Counted from the first letter of the stretch, positions 1 through 7,004 are shown. The stretch is DNA of 8,239 nucleotides from Desulfobacterales bacterium (GCA_030613145.1 JAUWMM010000061.1:1-8239); one strand, 5' to 3'. Made by a program: numbers and translations. Notes: generated from the sequence alone by a model not told the origin.

Positions 1-168
1 GCTTGAGACCATTCTTGCATACAGTCTTTTGGTGAAGGTCTCACGGGCGGATTCGGTTTCGCAGACATAGACACAGCACCTCAAGAATTCCTCGGAAAAT
101 ACTTGAACCTTTTCGGCAAAATCAGCCTTATGATGAACAACCTTGGTTTCTTGCATAATCGGAAGCAT
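1..168 (-). CDS. Unidentified protein, N-terminal 56 codons only (runs off left edge)
   Basis: The reading frame is open from an ATG at 168 down to base 1, so the gene continues beyond the left edge. The visible protein starts MLPIMQETKVVHHKADF and continues through FSEEFLRCCVYVCETES to RLYARMVSS. It is hydrophilic and mostly helical in character, with no signal peptide or membrane segment. A second in-frame ATG at 156 (MQETKVV...) is an alternative start. Neither ATG has a convincing Shine-Dalgarno sequence, so the start is uncertain. The codon pattern looks genuine and the frame lies on the same strand as all its neighbours, just beyond rnpB and its downstream hairpin element. I do not recognise the family from this fragment and assign no function. 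Confidence 0.6.
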   Translation of the reverse strand, partial: MLPIMQETKVVHHKADFAEKVQVFSEEFLRCCVYVCETESARETFTKRLYARMVSS

Positions 169-210
169 ATGTTAAATTTTTGCGGAGAGTTTTTGCGATT
201 TAGTGGAGCG

Positions 211-220
211 ATTCATGAAT
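211..220. repeat. 10-bp perfect palindrome ATTCATGAAT
   Basis: ATTCATGAAT reads the same on both strands. It lies between the hairpin element downstream of rnpB and the start of the partial left-edge gene, 43 bases before the ATG at 168. It could be an operator-like site for that gene or a chance palindrome in AT-rich spacer; nothing else supports a role. Confidence 0.25.
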
Positions 221-229
221 CCCAAAATG

Positions 230-284
230 GCTCACAGGAGTGAGCAAAATCCGGCCTTTTTCAAAAAGCTAAACTCTTACAACT
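230..284 (-). repeat. 55-base intergenic hairpin element, copy 1 (downstream of rnpB)
   Basis: This block matches 2990-3044 at 51 of 55 positions, in the same orientation. Read in the direction of transcription it begins AGTTGTAAGAGTTT. It then contains a short hairpin (AGCTTTTTGAAAAAGGC) and a second one, GCTCAC-TCCT-GTGAGC, followed by CATTTT. It begins 12 bases beyond the approximate rnpB 3' end. The second hairpin plus its four U residues could act as a weak terminator for rnpB. Unlike copy 2, it lacks the distal arm that would complete a long stem; that region reads TTTTGGGATTCATGAAT instead. The differing bases include one in the loop of the second hairpin, which leaves its stem intact. 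Confidence 0.75.
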
Positions 285-296
285 CAAGAAGTTTTA

Positions 297-703
297 TGCC
301 AGAGCAGTCCGTAAGCCGAGTTCTGTTTTCCGTATCAGTCACCCTTTACGGAACAACGATCATTCATCTGAGGGTATTGGTTGCCCAATACCTCTTGCGA
401 CCGACCCGGAAGCTCGGACGGGCCGCCCTCAAACGCTTCCCTATTTGGTCTTACTCCGGGTGGGGTTTACCTAGCTTCCCCAGTCACCCAGGGAACTGGT
501 GCGCTCTTACCACACCTTTTCACCCTTACCCAGCGAGCTAGGCGCGGACGCCAACTCACAGGGCGGTATCTTTTCTGTGGCACTTTCCTTCGCGTTACCG
601 CGACTCCGCGTTACGGAGCACCCAGCCCTTTGGAGCTCGGACTTTCCTCTCGCGTCTTCAAAAAAATCGAAGGAGCGAGCGATCGTTTGGCCTGCTCTGA
701 CAT
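297..703 (-). ncRNA. rnpB: RNase P RNA, bacterial type A (M1 RNA)
   Basis: This is the catalytic RNA of ribonuclease P, which with the RnpA protein removes 5' leaders from tRNA precursors, including the tRNA in this window. The strand read 703 to 297 carries the recognised conserved blocks in order: AGAGCAGG at the 5' end (P1), GAGGAAAGTCCGAGCTCC, a TACCGCC block, GGGTGAAAAGGTG, GGTAAGAGCGCACC, and ACAGAACTCGGCTTACGG near the 3' end. The 3' strand of P1, CTGCTCT at 307-301, pairs with AGAGCAG at 698-692. Length is about 405 nt, typical of the class. P3 has an apical loop with seven U residues. Exact ends are approximate by a few bases. It lies 53 bases beyond the stop of the zinc-ribbon gene and has its own candidate promoter. 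Small open frames here on either strand are spurious. Confidence 0.97.
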
Positions 704-711
704 TTGTTGAG

Positions 712-740
712 TTTATTCCATAATAACACAATAACCTCAA
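712..740 (-). promoter_or_regulatory. Candidate sigma-70 promoter of rnpB
   Basis: On the minus strand TTGAGG (740-735) is followed after exactly 17 bases by AATAAA (717-712). Initiation would fall around 705, a few bases before the conserved P1 strand of the RNA. The -10 box is a poor match to TATAAT. TATTAT also occurs in this AT-rich spacer but at the wrong distance from the -35 box, so the assignment rests mainly on position. Confidence 0.4.
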
Positions 741-755
741 GAAACTACTTGTTTT

Positions 756-1475
756 TCAGGCCGAAGTCTCAGTTTTTTTCCAAAAAATAATTCGTTGACA
801 ATTAGGACAAAACTTCAGGGTGTCCTGCCTTTGAAGTTCATTGTACATCTGTGGGGGAATACCAAGGTGGCATTCAGAACAGGTTGCATTGTTCACCAAC
901 GCCAGCGCTATACCCCCGCTCGTTGCCTTGATTTGCTCATATTTTATAAAGAGTTGAGGGTCTATCGTTTGTATCAGCTTCTCCCTGGATTTTTCTACAG
1001 TTGAGAACTCCTCACGGATACGGGCAAGTTCTTTCGCTATGACTGCTTTTTCGCTTTCAAGGCGATCCCGCATGGCTGACAGGCCTTTTTCCTTGGCCTC
1101 AAGCTCCTTGTTCAGCTTATCCAAATCCTCCAAACAGCCCAAAGCTTTGTCCTCTTTATCTGAATTTCCCTTTTCGGTCTCCTCAATCTCCCTTAACAAG
1201 GCATGATACTCCTTATTGTTCTTGATACTCATAAGCCGGCCCCGGCTTTTCCTAATGTGGGCTATACCATCTTCTATCTCAGTCTCATACTCACGTTGAG
1301 TTTTATTCAAGTCTTGGATGCGCCGCTTATCAGCCTCGACATCTTCTTGAAGCCCTACCAATTCTTTTTCAAGACCTTGGAGTCTTTCAGGGCCCTCACG
1401 TATTTGCCACCTAAACCAATCCAACGCTCTATCTTTTTCTTGAAGTTTTACTAAAAAGTCGATCTGCTTTTTCAC
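756..1475 (-). CDS. Coiled-coil protein with C-terminal C4 zinc ribbon (COG1579/DUF164-like)
   Basis: A 239-residue cytoplasmic protein. Residues ~1-170 are almost entirely charged heptad-like helix rich in Glu, Lys, Leu and Arg, typical of a long antiparallel coiled coil. The C-terminus carries a four-cysteine zinc ribbon: C199 and C202 (CSEC) and C223 and C226 (CPNC). The linker GIPPQMYNEL and the CQRIIF tail are hallmarks of the COG1579 family. The domain layout suggests a nucleic-acid- or protein-binding role; the family has no settled biochemical function. The start is GTG at 1475, supported by AAGGAG six bases upstream. The competing TTG two bases upstream runs straight into TGA. The gene lies 77 bases after nif3 and 53 bases before rnpB. 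With nif3 it may form a small operon, although a TACAAT box in the gap could allow separate initiation. Confidence 0.9.
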   Translation of the reverse strand: MKKQIDFLVKLQEKDRALDWFRWQIREGPERLQGLEKELVGLQEDVEADKRRIQDLNKTQREYETEIEDGIAHIRKSRGRLMSIKNNKEYHALLREIEETEKGNSDKEDKALGCLEDLDKLNKELEAKEKGLSAMRDRLESEKAVIAKELARIREEFSTVEKSREKLIQTIDPQLFIKYEQIKATSGGIALALVNNATCSECHLGIPPQMYNELQRQDTLKFCPNCQRIIFWKKTETSA

Positions 1476-1552
1476 AATGCTCTCCTTGACGAATTTAACG
1501 CAAACCCCCGAATTAATGTAATACTTTAGATTGTAAGACTATCTATCTGTAA

Positions 1553-2671
1553 TCAAAGGTAATAAAAGCAGTCTCGTTCCTGTGCGTATGCGTACACTTC
1601 AACTGCATATCCTCTTTTTGAAAGGGAGTTTTTCAAACCTGCCGCAAGGCTTTCTAACACTAAGTGCTCAGATGCAAAATGCCCTATATCAATCAATGCG
1701 CGCCCTGATGCCTCAGTCTTTCGTCCGTCATGATAACCAAGGTCGCCACTCACAAAAACCTGAGCATCAGAGGCAAAGAAATCCTGCAATAGGCCCTTTC
1801 CGCTACCACTGCACACAGCCGCCCGACCGATCATTTGCCTGGGATCTCCAGCAACTTTTATCGTGTCCAACCCTAATGCTCCTTTGATCATTTGGGCAAA
1901 GGCCTCGAGAGTCAAGTCCTTGCCAAGATTTCCAATACGTCCTAACCCCACTTTCGATTTTTCCGCAACTGTAGGATAGATGTCATAGGCCATCTCCTCA
2001 TAAGGATGTGTCCTTTCCAAGGATCTGATGACTCGTAATAGATCCTTCTTTCGTACCAATGTCTCTATCCTGTATTCAGTACTGTGGCTGATCTCACCCA
2101 CCCGACCCATAAAAGGCTTGGCCGTGAGGCCAGGTCTGAATGTCCCGACACCCTTGGTCCGAAAAGACGTATGGCTGTATTTTTCAGTTTTCCCTGCGCC
2201 CGATTCAAATAGGGCATCTAAAATCTTCTCCTCGTACCCCACCGGGACGAATACAACCAGCTTATACTGGTCAACGTAATCGGGTGGTTTCAGTACCGTC
2301 GTGTCATGAAGCCCGACCTTTTCAGCTAAAATATCGTTTACCCCACCAATGGCACTATCCAAATTCGTATGGGCACAAAAGATTGCGAGCTTCTTTTCCA
2401 AGGCAGCCTGTATAATACTTCCAGTGGATGTCTCCAGATCAACAGAGGCAAGTGGATTGTATATCAGGGGATGGTGGGTAATCAAGAGACTAACCCCTTG
2501 TAGACAAGCCCTGTCCACAAGTTCATAAGTCGGATCAAGCGCAACCCATATCTTGTCGACCCGCCAGCCATGATGGCCGACCTGAAGGCCTATGTTGTCC
2601 CACGACTGTGCCAAAGAGGCCGGGGCAATCTCTTCCATCACCTCCATGATATCTCTCAGTGAGACGATCAA
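1553..2671 (-). CDS. Nif3/DUF34 family dinuclear metal-binding protein, long three-domain form
   Basis: A 372-residue protein of the Nif3-like family, sometimes annotated as GTP cyclohydrolase 1 type 2; the physiological substrate is not established from sequence. Metal ligands of the family are visible: H66-H67 in LLITHHPLIYNPL, D105 in AHTNLDSAIGG, and H331 and E335 in GHFASEHLVLE. The motif GDLGYHD is at 309-315. Between the two halves, at about 130-235, sits a PII/CutA1-like insert (YKLVVFVPVGYEEKIL ... THPYEEMAYDIYP), as in the longer bacterial members of about 370 residues. The start is TTG at 2671, chosen because AGGAG (2683-2679) lies seven bases upstream and the homology begins there. 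The gene sits immediately after a strong terminator, so its transcription probably depends on read-through from the tRNA or on a promoter I cannot see. Confidence 0.93.
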   Translation of the reverse strand: MIVSLRDIMEVMEEIAPASLAQSWDNIGLQVGHHGWRVDKIWVALDPTYELVDRACLQGVSLLITHHPLIYNPLASVDLETSTGSIIQAALEKKLAIFCAHTNLDSAIGGVNDILAEKVGLHDTTVLKPPDYVDQYKLVVFVPVGYEEKILDALFESGAGKTEKYSHTSFRTKGVGTFRPGLTAKPFMGRVGEISHSTEYRIETLVRKKDLLRVIRSLERTHPYEEMAYDIYPTVAEKSKVGLGRIGNLGKDLTLEAFAQMIKGALGLDTIKVAGDPRQMIGRAAVCSGSGKGLLQDFFASDAQVFVSGDLGYHDGRKTEASGRALIDIGHFASEHLVLESLAAGLKNSLSKRGYAVEVYAYAQERDCFYYL

Positions 2672-2689
2672 ATGTTTTCTCCTAAAACT

Positions 2690-2724
2690 AAAAAAGGTGT
2701 GATCACAAGGATCACACCTTTTTT
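2690..2724 (-). terminator. Intrinsic terminator between the tRNA gene and nif3
   Basis: A perfect 15-bp inverted repeat: AAAAAAGGTGTGATC (2690-2704) and GATCACACCTTTTTT (2710-2724), with a 5-base loop. It has a GC-containing core flanked by six A:T pairs, so it gives a U tract on either strand and could work in both directions. It ends transcription from the tRNA promoter, about 90 bases past the mature tRNA end. Its far edge is only six bases from the ribosome-binding site of nif3. Confidence 0.92.
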
Positions 2725-2815
2725 ATTCAGAACCTGGACCAAGTTTTTAGGGTTGGCTTTTTGTCATGACACCTGTTGTATATCCTTCCACACCCTACAA
2801 TCATATTTTTTCCAT

Positions 2816-2891
2816 TGGTGGGCCCACCTGGGTTCGAACCAGGGACCTACCGGTTATGAGCCGGTGGCTCTTCCAGCTGAGCTATGGGCCC
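2816..2891 (-). tRNA. tRNA with CAT anticodon, probably tRNA-Ile2 (lysidine type), less likely elongator tRNA-Met
   Basis: A full 76-base cloverleaf with encoded CCA. The acceptor stem GGGCCCA pairs with TGGGCCC, the D arm is GCTC/GAGC, the anticodon stem is ACCGG/CCGGT, and the T arm is CCTGG-TTCGAAC-CCAGG. The discriminator base is A. The anticodon loop CTCATAA puts CAT at 2858-2856. It is not an initiator: position 1 pairs normally with 72, and the anticodon stem lacks the three G:C pairs. C4:G69 and C5:G68 match the acceptor-stem determinants reported for TilS, which converts the anticodon to lysidine-AU for reading AUA. Elongator tRNA-Met of E. coli has different pairs there. That favours Ile2, but the identity remains an inference. 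The gene stands alone between rpoD and nif3, with its own promoter and terminator. Confidence 0.95.
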
Positions 2892-2910
2892 GAAGAGTGG
2901 GTTGAGCCAT

Positions 2911-2939
2911 TCTGTAGTTGCAACAACCCGTCTTGTCAA
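2911..2939 (-). promoter_or_regulatory. Sigma-70 promoter of the tRNA gene
   Basis: On the minus strand a perfect -35 box TTGACA (2939-2934) is separated by 17 bases from TACAGA (2916-2911), which is followed by AT. Initiation would fall near 2904, about a dozen bases before the mature tRNA 5' end. This is a normal layout for a tRNA promoter and shows that the tRNA need not be co-transcribed with rpoD. Confidence 0.75.
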
Positions 2940-2972
2940 GAAAATTGAACTTATCGTAACACTTTACGTGTC

Positions 2973-3023
2973 TGAAAAAGGCCCGTTTTGCTCACAGTAG
3001 TGAGTGAAATCCGGCCTTTTTCA
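2973..3023 (-). terminator. Long hairpin terminator downstream of rpoD
   Basis: A nearly continuous 51-base hairpin. The outer arms TGAAAAAGGCC (2973-2983) and GGCCTTTTTCA (3013-3023) are perfect complements. A 1x2 C internal loop separates them from an inner 11-bp stem (2985-2995 with 3000-3010, including three G:U-type pairs). The loop is AGTA on the plus strand. In the direction of transcription the 3' arm ends GGGCCTTTTTCA, giving a U tract that pairs with the A run of the 5' arm. It starts 23 bases past the rpoD stop and ends about 34 bases before the -35 box of the tRNA promoter. It overlaps most of the 55-base element shared with the rnpB locus. Confidence 0.8.
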
Positions 3024-3044
3024 AAAAGCCAAACTCTTACAACT
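2990..3044 (-). repeat. 55-base intergenic hairpin element, copy 2 (downstream of rpoD)
   Basis: It is identical to 230-284 at 51 of 55 positions and begins three bases past the rpoD stop codon. It contains GGCTTTTTGAAAAAGGCC (3030-3013) and the CTCAC-TACT-GTGAG hairpin. The GAAAAAGGCC segment at 3022-3013 can pair either with GGCTTTTT just before it or with GGGCCTTTTTC farther on, so the two structures exclude each other. Both copies lie directly behind the 3' end of a highly expressed housekeeping transcript, in the same orientation to it. This suggests a dispersed terminator-like repeat family rather than a chance match. Confidence 0.8.
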
Positions 3045-3046
3045 TA

Positions 3047-4789
3047 TCAAATTTCCAGGAAGGCCTTCAGTTTGCGGCTCCTCGTAGGATGACGCAGCTT
3101 CCTCAATGCCTTTGCCTCGATCTGTCTAATCCGTTCTCGGGTAACCGCAAAATCCTTGCCTACCTCTTCAAGCGTATGATCCGACTTTTCTCCAATCCCG
3201 AATCGCATGCGTAGGACCTTTTCCTCTCTGGGTGTAAGGGTTGCCAGCACTTTTCGGGTTTGTTCGGCCAGGTTCAAATTGATAGCAGCATCAGAAGGAG
3301 ACATGAACTTCTTATCCTCTATGAAGTCCCCGAGATGACTGTCCTCTTCCTCACCAATAGGTGTCTCCAGAGATATTGGCTCTTTGGCAATCTTCAATAC
3401 CTTGCGTACTTTTTCCAGAGGAAATTCCATTTTTTCAGCAATTTCCTCGGGCATGGGTTCACGGCCTAACTCCTGTACCAAATAGCGTGAGGTTCGAATC
3501 AGCTTGTTGATTGTTTCGATCATGTGGACCGGGATTCGGATAGTTCGGGCCTGATCTGCAATAGCTCTAGTGATGGCCTGCCTAATCCACCAGGTGGCAT
3601 ATGTGCTGAACTTATAGCCCCTCCGGTATTCAAACTTATCCACGGCCTTCATAAGGCCTATGTTTCCTTCCTGAATCAAGTCCAGGAACTGAAGCCCCCT
3701 ATTGGTATACTTTTTTGCAATGCTTACCACCAATCTTAAATTGGCATTGATCATTCTCCCTTTGGCAATTCTGGTATTGTGCTGACCCTGTTCGATTTGG
3801 GCCAACACGCGCTTCAGGCCCTGACCGTTCATTTTTAATTGGAGCTTTTCTTGATGAATGGCTTCCAATATCTGACTTGCGCGTTTGACAATGGCTGAAA
3901 GTTCGGTTTTTTTCTGCTTATGCTCTTTCGATAACCTTGCGACAAATTTTGTTTTCTGCTTGCAACCCTTGCGCATCTCGGTCAGCGTGACTCCCAACTG
4001 TGAAGCACATTGTGAAAACTCATGTTCCAGACTGTCGAACCGAGTTATATAGCGTTCGACCTCATCCACAACAGAATTGATCAGTTTGGCATCCAACCTC
4101 CAATCCTTGATGTGTTCAAAGATCTTGTGGTTCCTACGATTTATACAGCGTCTCGCTCTGCGACGGGCGTGAGGGTCCATCTTAGAAGAGACCAGGAATT
4201 CGCGATAATGTGCGTTTTCCTGGTTTATTTCTTTGATAGCGTCAATAATCCTGCAAATTTTTTCCGTGTGTACCCATTCTTCGACAAAGGTATCGACCTC
4301 ATCCACGTCCCGCAAGACATCCCTTAGGCGAATGTCGCCTTTCGAAAGAGGATCTCCCAGTCTGATAATGTTCCCCACCCCAACCGTAGACTGCACGAGG
4401 GACTGCAAAACTTCCTGATCCCCCGCTTCTATTTGCTTAGCGATTACCACCTCATCTTCTCGACTCAGTAAAGATACCAATCCCATTTCACGAAGGTACA
4501 TCTTAACTGGATCAGTAACCCTGCCAAATACATCTTGCTCCGGTTTCGGAGGCGCAGCCGCCTTCTTTCCGGTCTTATGCCCCATACCCGGTTTAAGTAC
4601 ACTGATTTTTGTCCCATCGATCACTGCGATATCAAGTTCGTCAAAGACCATTATCATTTTATCGATCTGGTCGGGGGAAACCGAACCTTCCGGTAAGGCA
4701 TCGTTTAGCTCTTCATAGGTAAGGTAGCCGCGCCTTTTCCCTTTGGTTATCAATTTTTGCAAATTCTCAGCCTTGGTCTTCTTGGGCAT
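3047..4789 (-). CDS. rpoD: RNA polymerase primary sigma factor (RpoD, sigma-70)
   Basis: The housekeeping sigma factor: it binds core RNA polymerase, recognises -35 and -10 elements and melts promoter DNA. The 580 residues carry all group 1 regions. A short region 1.1 is at ~1-68. Region 1.2 is at ~93-123 ([11 protein letters not shown]). A charged, non-conserved insert is at ~130-340. Region 2 is at ~345-420, with [34 protein letters not shown] and the 2.3/2.4 melting and -10 stretch [13 protein letters not shown]. Region 3 is at ~421-500, with [13 protein letters not shown] and SHLGDFIED. Region 4 is at ~515-580, with [16 protein letters not shown] and the -35 helix-turn-helix [20 protein letters not shown]. 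The start ATG at 4789 has GGAGG ten bases upstream. The gene lies 33 bases after dnaG, consistent with co-transcription. Its length is close to the E. coli protein, with no missing motif. Confidence 0.99.
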   Translation of the reverse strand: MPKKTKAENLQKLITKGKRRGYLTYEELNDALPEGSVSPDQIDKMIMVFDELDIAVIDGTKISVLKPGMGHKTGKKAAAPPKPEQDVFGRVTDPVKMYLREMGLVSLLSREDEVVIAKQIEAGDQEVLQSLVQSTVGVGNIIRLGDPLSKGDIRLRDVLRDVDEVDTFVEEWVHTEKICRIIDAIKEINQENAHYREFLVSSKMDPHARRRARRCINRRNHKIFEHIKDWRLDAKLINSVVDEVERYITRFDSLEHEFSQCASQLGVTLTEMRKGCKQKTKFVARLSKEHKQKKTELSAIVKRASQILEAIHQEKLQLKMNGQGLKRVLAQIEQGQHNTRIAKGRMINANLRLVVSIAKKYTNRGLQFLDLIQEGNIGLMKAVDKFEYRRGYKFSTYATWWIRQAITRAIADQARTIRIPVHMIETINKLIRTSRYLVQELGREPMPEEIAEKMEFPLEKVRKVLKIAKEPISLETPIGEEEDSHLGDFIEDKKFMSPSDAAINLNLAEQTRKVLATLTPREEKVLRMRFGIGEKSDHTLEEVGKDFAVTRERIRQIEAKALRKLRHPTRSRKLKAFLEI

Positions 4790-4822
4790 AGGAATTTTTC
4801 CTCCAAACCTAACATAAGGTTG

Positions 4823-6577
4823 TTATAAAAAAGTTTCAACGTGCTGTTGAGCACATTTTTGTTTCTCAGCAAGGAGTTGATTCAACAACTCTTGGTTATT
4901 GGTCCTTTCGGCCTCTTTAATTTTTTTTGAAAGTAGCCTAATTCGTCGCTTTCTGAGGTGGGCTTGATACTGTCTCACAATCTTGTGACAACTTTCACGA
5001 TCCGCCTGTATCTCTTCCATCAACAGGGAAGAGATCAGGTTCCTCACCCGGGCGTCATCTGTCTGTGCGATCAGATCAGCCCCTGTTACAGGTCTGTTTG
5101 AAGTGGATCCCTGCAAGATCATGCGCCCTAATGCCTTAAGCTCAACTCTTTCAAATCCCTCTATAATTTCTTGCGGATTGAAATCGGGCACCATCTCCGG
5201 GCATTGCAGCATCATTGCTACGAGGACCTCTTCAAGTCTTGAGTTTTGCCGTGGCTTGGGTAAAGAGACGGCCTTTTTGTCCTTAGTTGCTGAGATTCTC
5301 ACCTGTTCCAAGATGGCCGATTCATCGATGTCCAGACGCTCTGCTAAATCTCTTATGTAGACCGAACGACTTACACCGTCGAGTAAAGTGCCAAGAGGGC
5401 CTTTCAATGTTTCAATAATACGCACCTTGCCTTCCAGAGAAAGGCCGTGTTTCTTAATTGCAGACACTATAAGGAAAGGCATAACACTCATGGCCTTTTC
5501 GGTTTCCTTAAGAAACCCGTCAACACCAACTGCAAAGATATAGGAATCCGGGTCCTTTCCCTCAGGAAGAATCAATATGCGAGGATCAACCTTCTCTTCT
5601 AGAAACAGGGGCAGACTGCGTTCAGCAGCCTTTATGCCGGCCTCATCTGAATCAAAGACAAGGATCATTTGCCGGGCATACCCTTTCATGATGCGCACGT
5701 GTTGCCGCGTCAGGGCCGTTCCGAGGGTTGCTACCACACTTTGTATGCCGTGACAGTGTAAGGCAAGCAGGTCAAAATAGCCTTCTACGATAAAGACTGA
5801 GCCGCTCTGGCGGCAGGCATCTTTAGCAACATTCAAACCGTACAATGTTCGACTCTTGTGATAAACCGGTGTATCAGGTGAGTTAAGATACTTAGGGAGA
5901 CTGTCGTCCAGGCAGCGCCCACCAAAACCCAATACCGTTCCCTGGATATCAGTAATGGGAAATATGATCCGGTCGCGAAACCGATCATAATATCTTCCAT
6001 TTTTTGCAACTACCAGACCTGCTTTTTGAAGATCATCGAGCGGCACCCCTTTTTTTGAAAAGTATTGTGTCAGACCGGTCCACGACTTCGGTGCATACCC
6101 CAGCATAAAGCGGTCTTTGACCTCCGGTGTCATTTGCCGCTTACTCAAATACTCCCTTGCTCGTTTGCCTGAAGAGGGATGGGACAAAATCCCATTGAAA
6201 TAATCGGCAGCCTCTTTGTTTATCTTGAACAACCCTTCTCTCTCTTCCAACTCCTTCTTTTTAGTAGGCGACATCCTACGAGTCGGTATCTCAATTCCGT
6301 ATTTTTTTGCCAGAAACCCCACAGCCTCCGGAAAACTCAGATTATTGTATTGAACGAGGAAACTAAAAACATTGCCCCCCTGTCCACACCCAAAACAGTG
6401 AAATATCTGCTTCTCCTCGCTGACAGTAAAAGAGGGCTTCTTGTCAGCATGAAATGGGCATAACCCTATGAAGTTCTTGCCGGTTTTTCTTAGAGCAACA
6501 TATTCTGAAATTACATCAACTATATCTGCTGTATTTCGAACATGAGCAATGATATCTTCGGGTATAAAACCAGCCAA
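4823..6577 (-). CDS. dnaG: DNA primase DnaG
   Basis: Makes the RNA primers for replication at the fork, acting with the DnaB helicase. The 584-residue protein has the three expected parts. The N-terminal CHC2 zinc-binding domain has C40, H43, C61 and C64 (CPFH ... CFGC). The catalytic core has RFRDRIIFPI at 199-208 and GFGGR at 217-221, followed by the Toprim fold with E265 and D269 (EGYFD), D309 and D311 (DSDEAG) and KDPDS at 341-345. The C-terminal helicase-interaction region, about 430-584, is less conserved and ends in a charged helix. The start is TTG at 6577, because MAGFIPEDII aligns with the usual DnaG N-terminus, GAGGG lies about nine to ten bases upstream, and no ATG is available there. 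It sits 35 bases after the broken yqeY and 33 bases before rpoD. Transcription probably comes from the TTGACA promoter near 7056-7084. Confidence 0.98.
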   Translation of the reverse strand: MAGFIPEDIIAHVRNTADIVDVISEYVALRKTGKNFIGLCPFHADKKPSFTVSEEKQIFHCFGCGQGGNVFSFLVQYNNLSFPEAVGFLAKKYGIEIPTRRMSPTKKKELEEREGLFKINKEAADYFNGILSHPSSGKRAREYLSKRQMTPEVKDRFMLGYAPKSWTGLTQYFSKKGVPLDDLQKAGLVVAKNGRYYDRFRDRIIFPITDIQGTVLGFGGRCLDDSLPKYLNSPDTPVYHKSRTLYGLNVAKDACRQSGSVFIVEGYFDLLALHCHGIQSVVATLGTALTRQHVRIMKGYARQMILVFDSDEAGIKAAERSLPLFLEEKVDPRILILPEGKDPDSYIFAVGVDGFLKETEKAMSVMPFLIVSAIKKHGLSLEGKVRIIETLKGPLGTLLDGVSRSVYIRDLAERLDIDESAILEQVRISATKDKKAVSLPKPRQNSRLEEVLVAMMLQCPEMVPDFNPQEIIEGFERVELKALGRMILQGSTSNRPVTGADLIAQTDDARVRNLISSLLMEEIQADRESCHKIVRQYQAHLRKRRIRLLSKKIKEAERTNNQELLNQLLAEKQKCAQQHVETFL

Positions 6578-6612
6578 GATGTGATACCCTCTATAATATG
6601 AATTCCAACAGG

Positions 6613-6833
6613 TTAGCGGCTTAAGTGCTTTCTCACTATTTCATTTAAAAGGCTTCCATCGGCAGAACCGGCCAATTGGCCCATCACCGTTTTCATCACC
6701 CGTCCCATGTCCTTCAAGTCTTTTACGCCCAGTTCTTGAATCATCCCGGCGACAATAGTGTGCTAACGTATACCGTATCCTTTTCCTTTGTTGCGACAAT
6801 GAGTCGGTTATGTATCGTTTTTTGTAATGACAT
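6613..6833 (-). pseudogene. yqeY: yqeY (GatB/YqeY-domain protein) remnant with internal deletion and frameshift
   Basis: The frame from ATG at 6833 reads MSLQKTIHNRLIVATKEKD then TVYVSTLLSPG before TGA at 6743-6741. Its first ~26 residues resemble the YqeY N-terminus (MSL...AMKAKD..R.STL). In another frame, read from about 6759 to TAA at 6615-6613, is the family's C-terminus: IQELGVKDLKDMGRVM, then MGQLAGSADGSLLNEIV and RKHLSR. YqeY proteins are usually near 150 residues; only about 26 plus 47 remain, so about 75 codons are gone and the ends meet out of frame near 6750-6765. No single frame spans both parts. YqeY commonly sits beside dnaG and rpoD and may assist tRNA amidation, but its exact role is unproven. 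The position 35 bases before dnaG fits that operon. An assembly error is possible and should be excluded. Confidence 0.75.
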
Positions 6834-7004
6834 GTTTATGTTCTCTATGGTCAGCCCAGGGGGTTGTCTTCATGGGAATGGGATACCTTGGATACATGAA
6901 TTGCAAGAAGCGAATAAGTGTGACACCCGGGATTTTGTATAAGCGCCTAAAATGGAATTCACCTTAGGTGTTAGAGGATAGGCCATCGTTTGGATAGTCA
7001 ACTC

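Noticed and set aside
203..740. Several overlapping open frames of 74-112 codons on both strands
   Set aside because: They lie almost entirely within the RNase P RNA gene and have no protein-like composition; the RNA explains the sequence.
1500..1552. A promoter for the zinc-ribbon gene (TTGATT and TACAAT on the minus strand)
   Set aside because: The spacing is only 15 bases and the -35 match is partial, so the evidence is too weak to list.
2672..2948. Plus-strand open frames of 60-77 codons containing GSNQGPTGYEP or TWVRTRDLP-like peptides
   Set aside because: These are the well-known false translations of a tRNA gene read on the opposite strand.
6676..6942. An 88-codon plus-strand open frame across the yqeY remnant and spacer
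   Set aside because: Its sequence is low-quality, with no recognisable domain or ribosome-binding site. The minus strand carries clear YqeY homology over its first part.
6902..6970. GTGTGACAC-CCCGGG and CACCTTAGGTG as ends of an IS200-like or REP element
   Set aside because: No transposase frame, paired terminal hairpin or target duplication is visible, so a mobile-element call is not supported.
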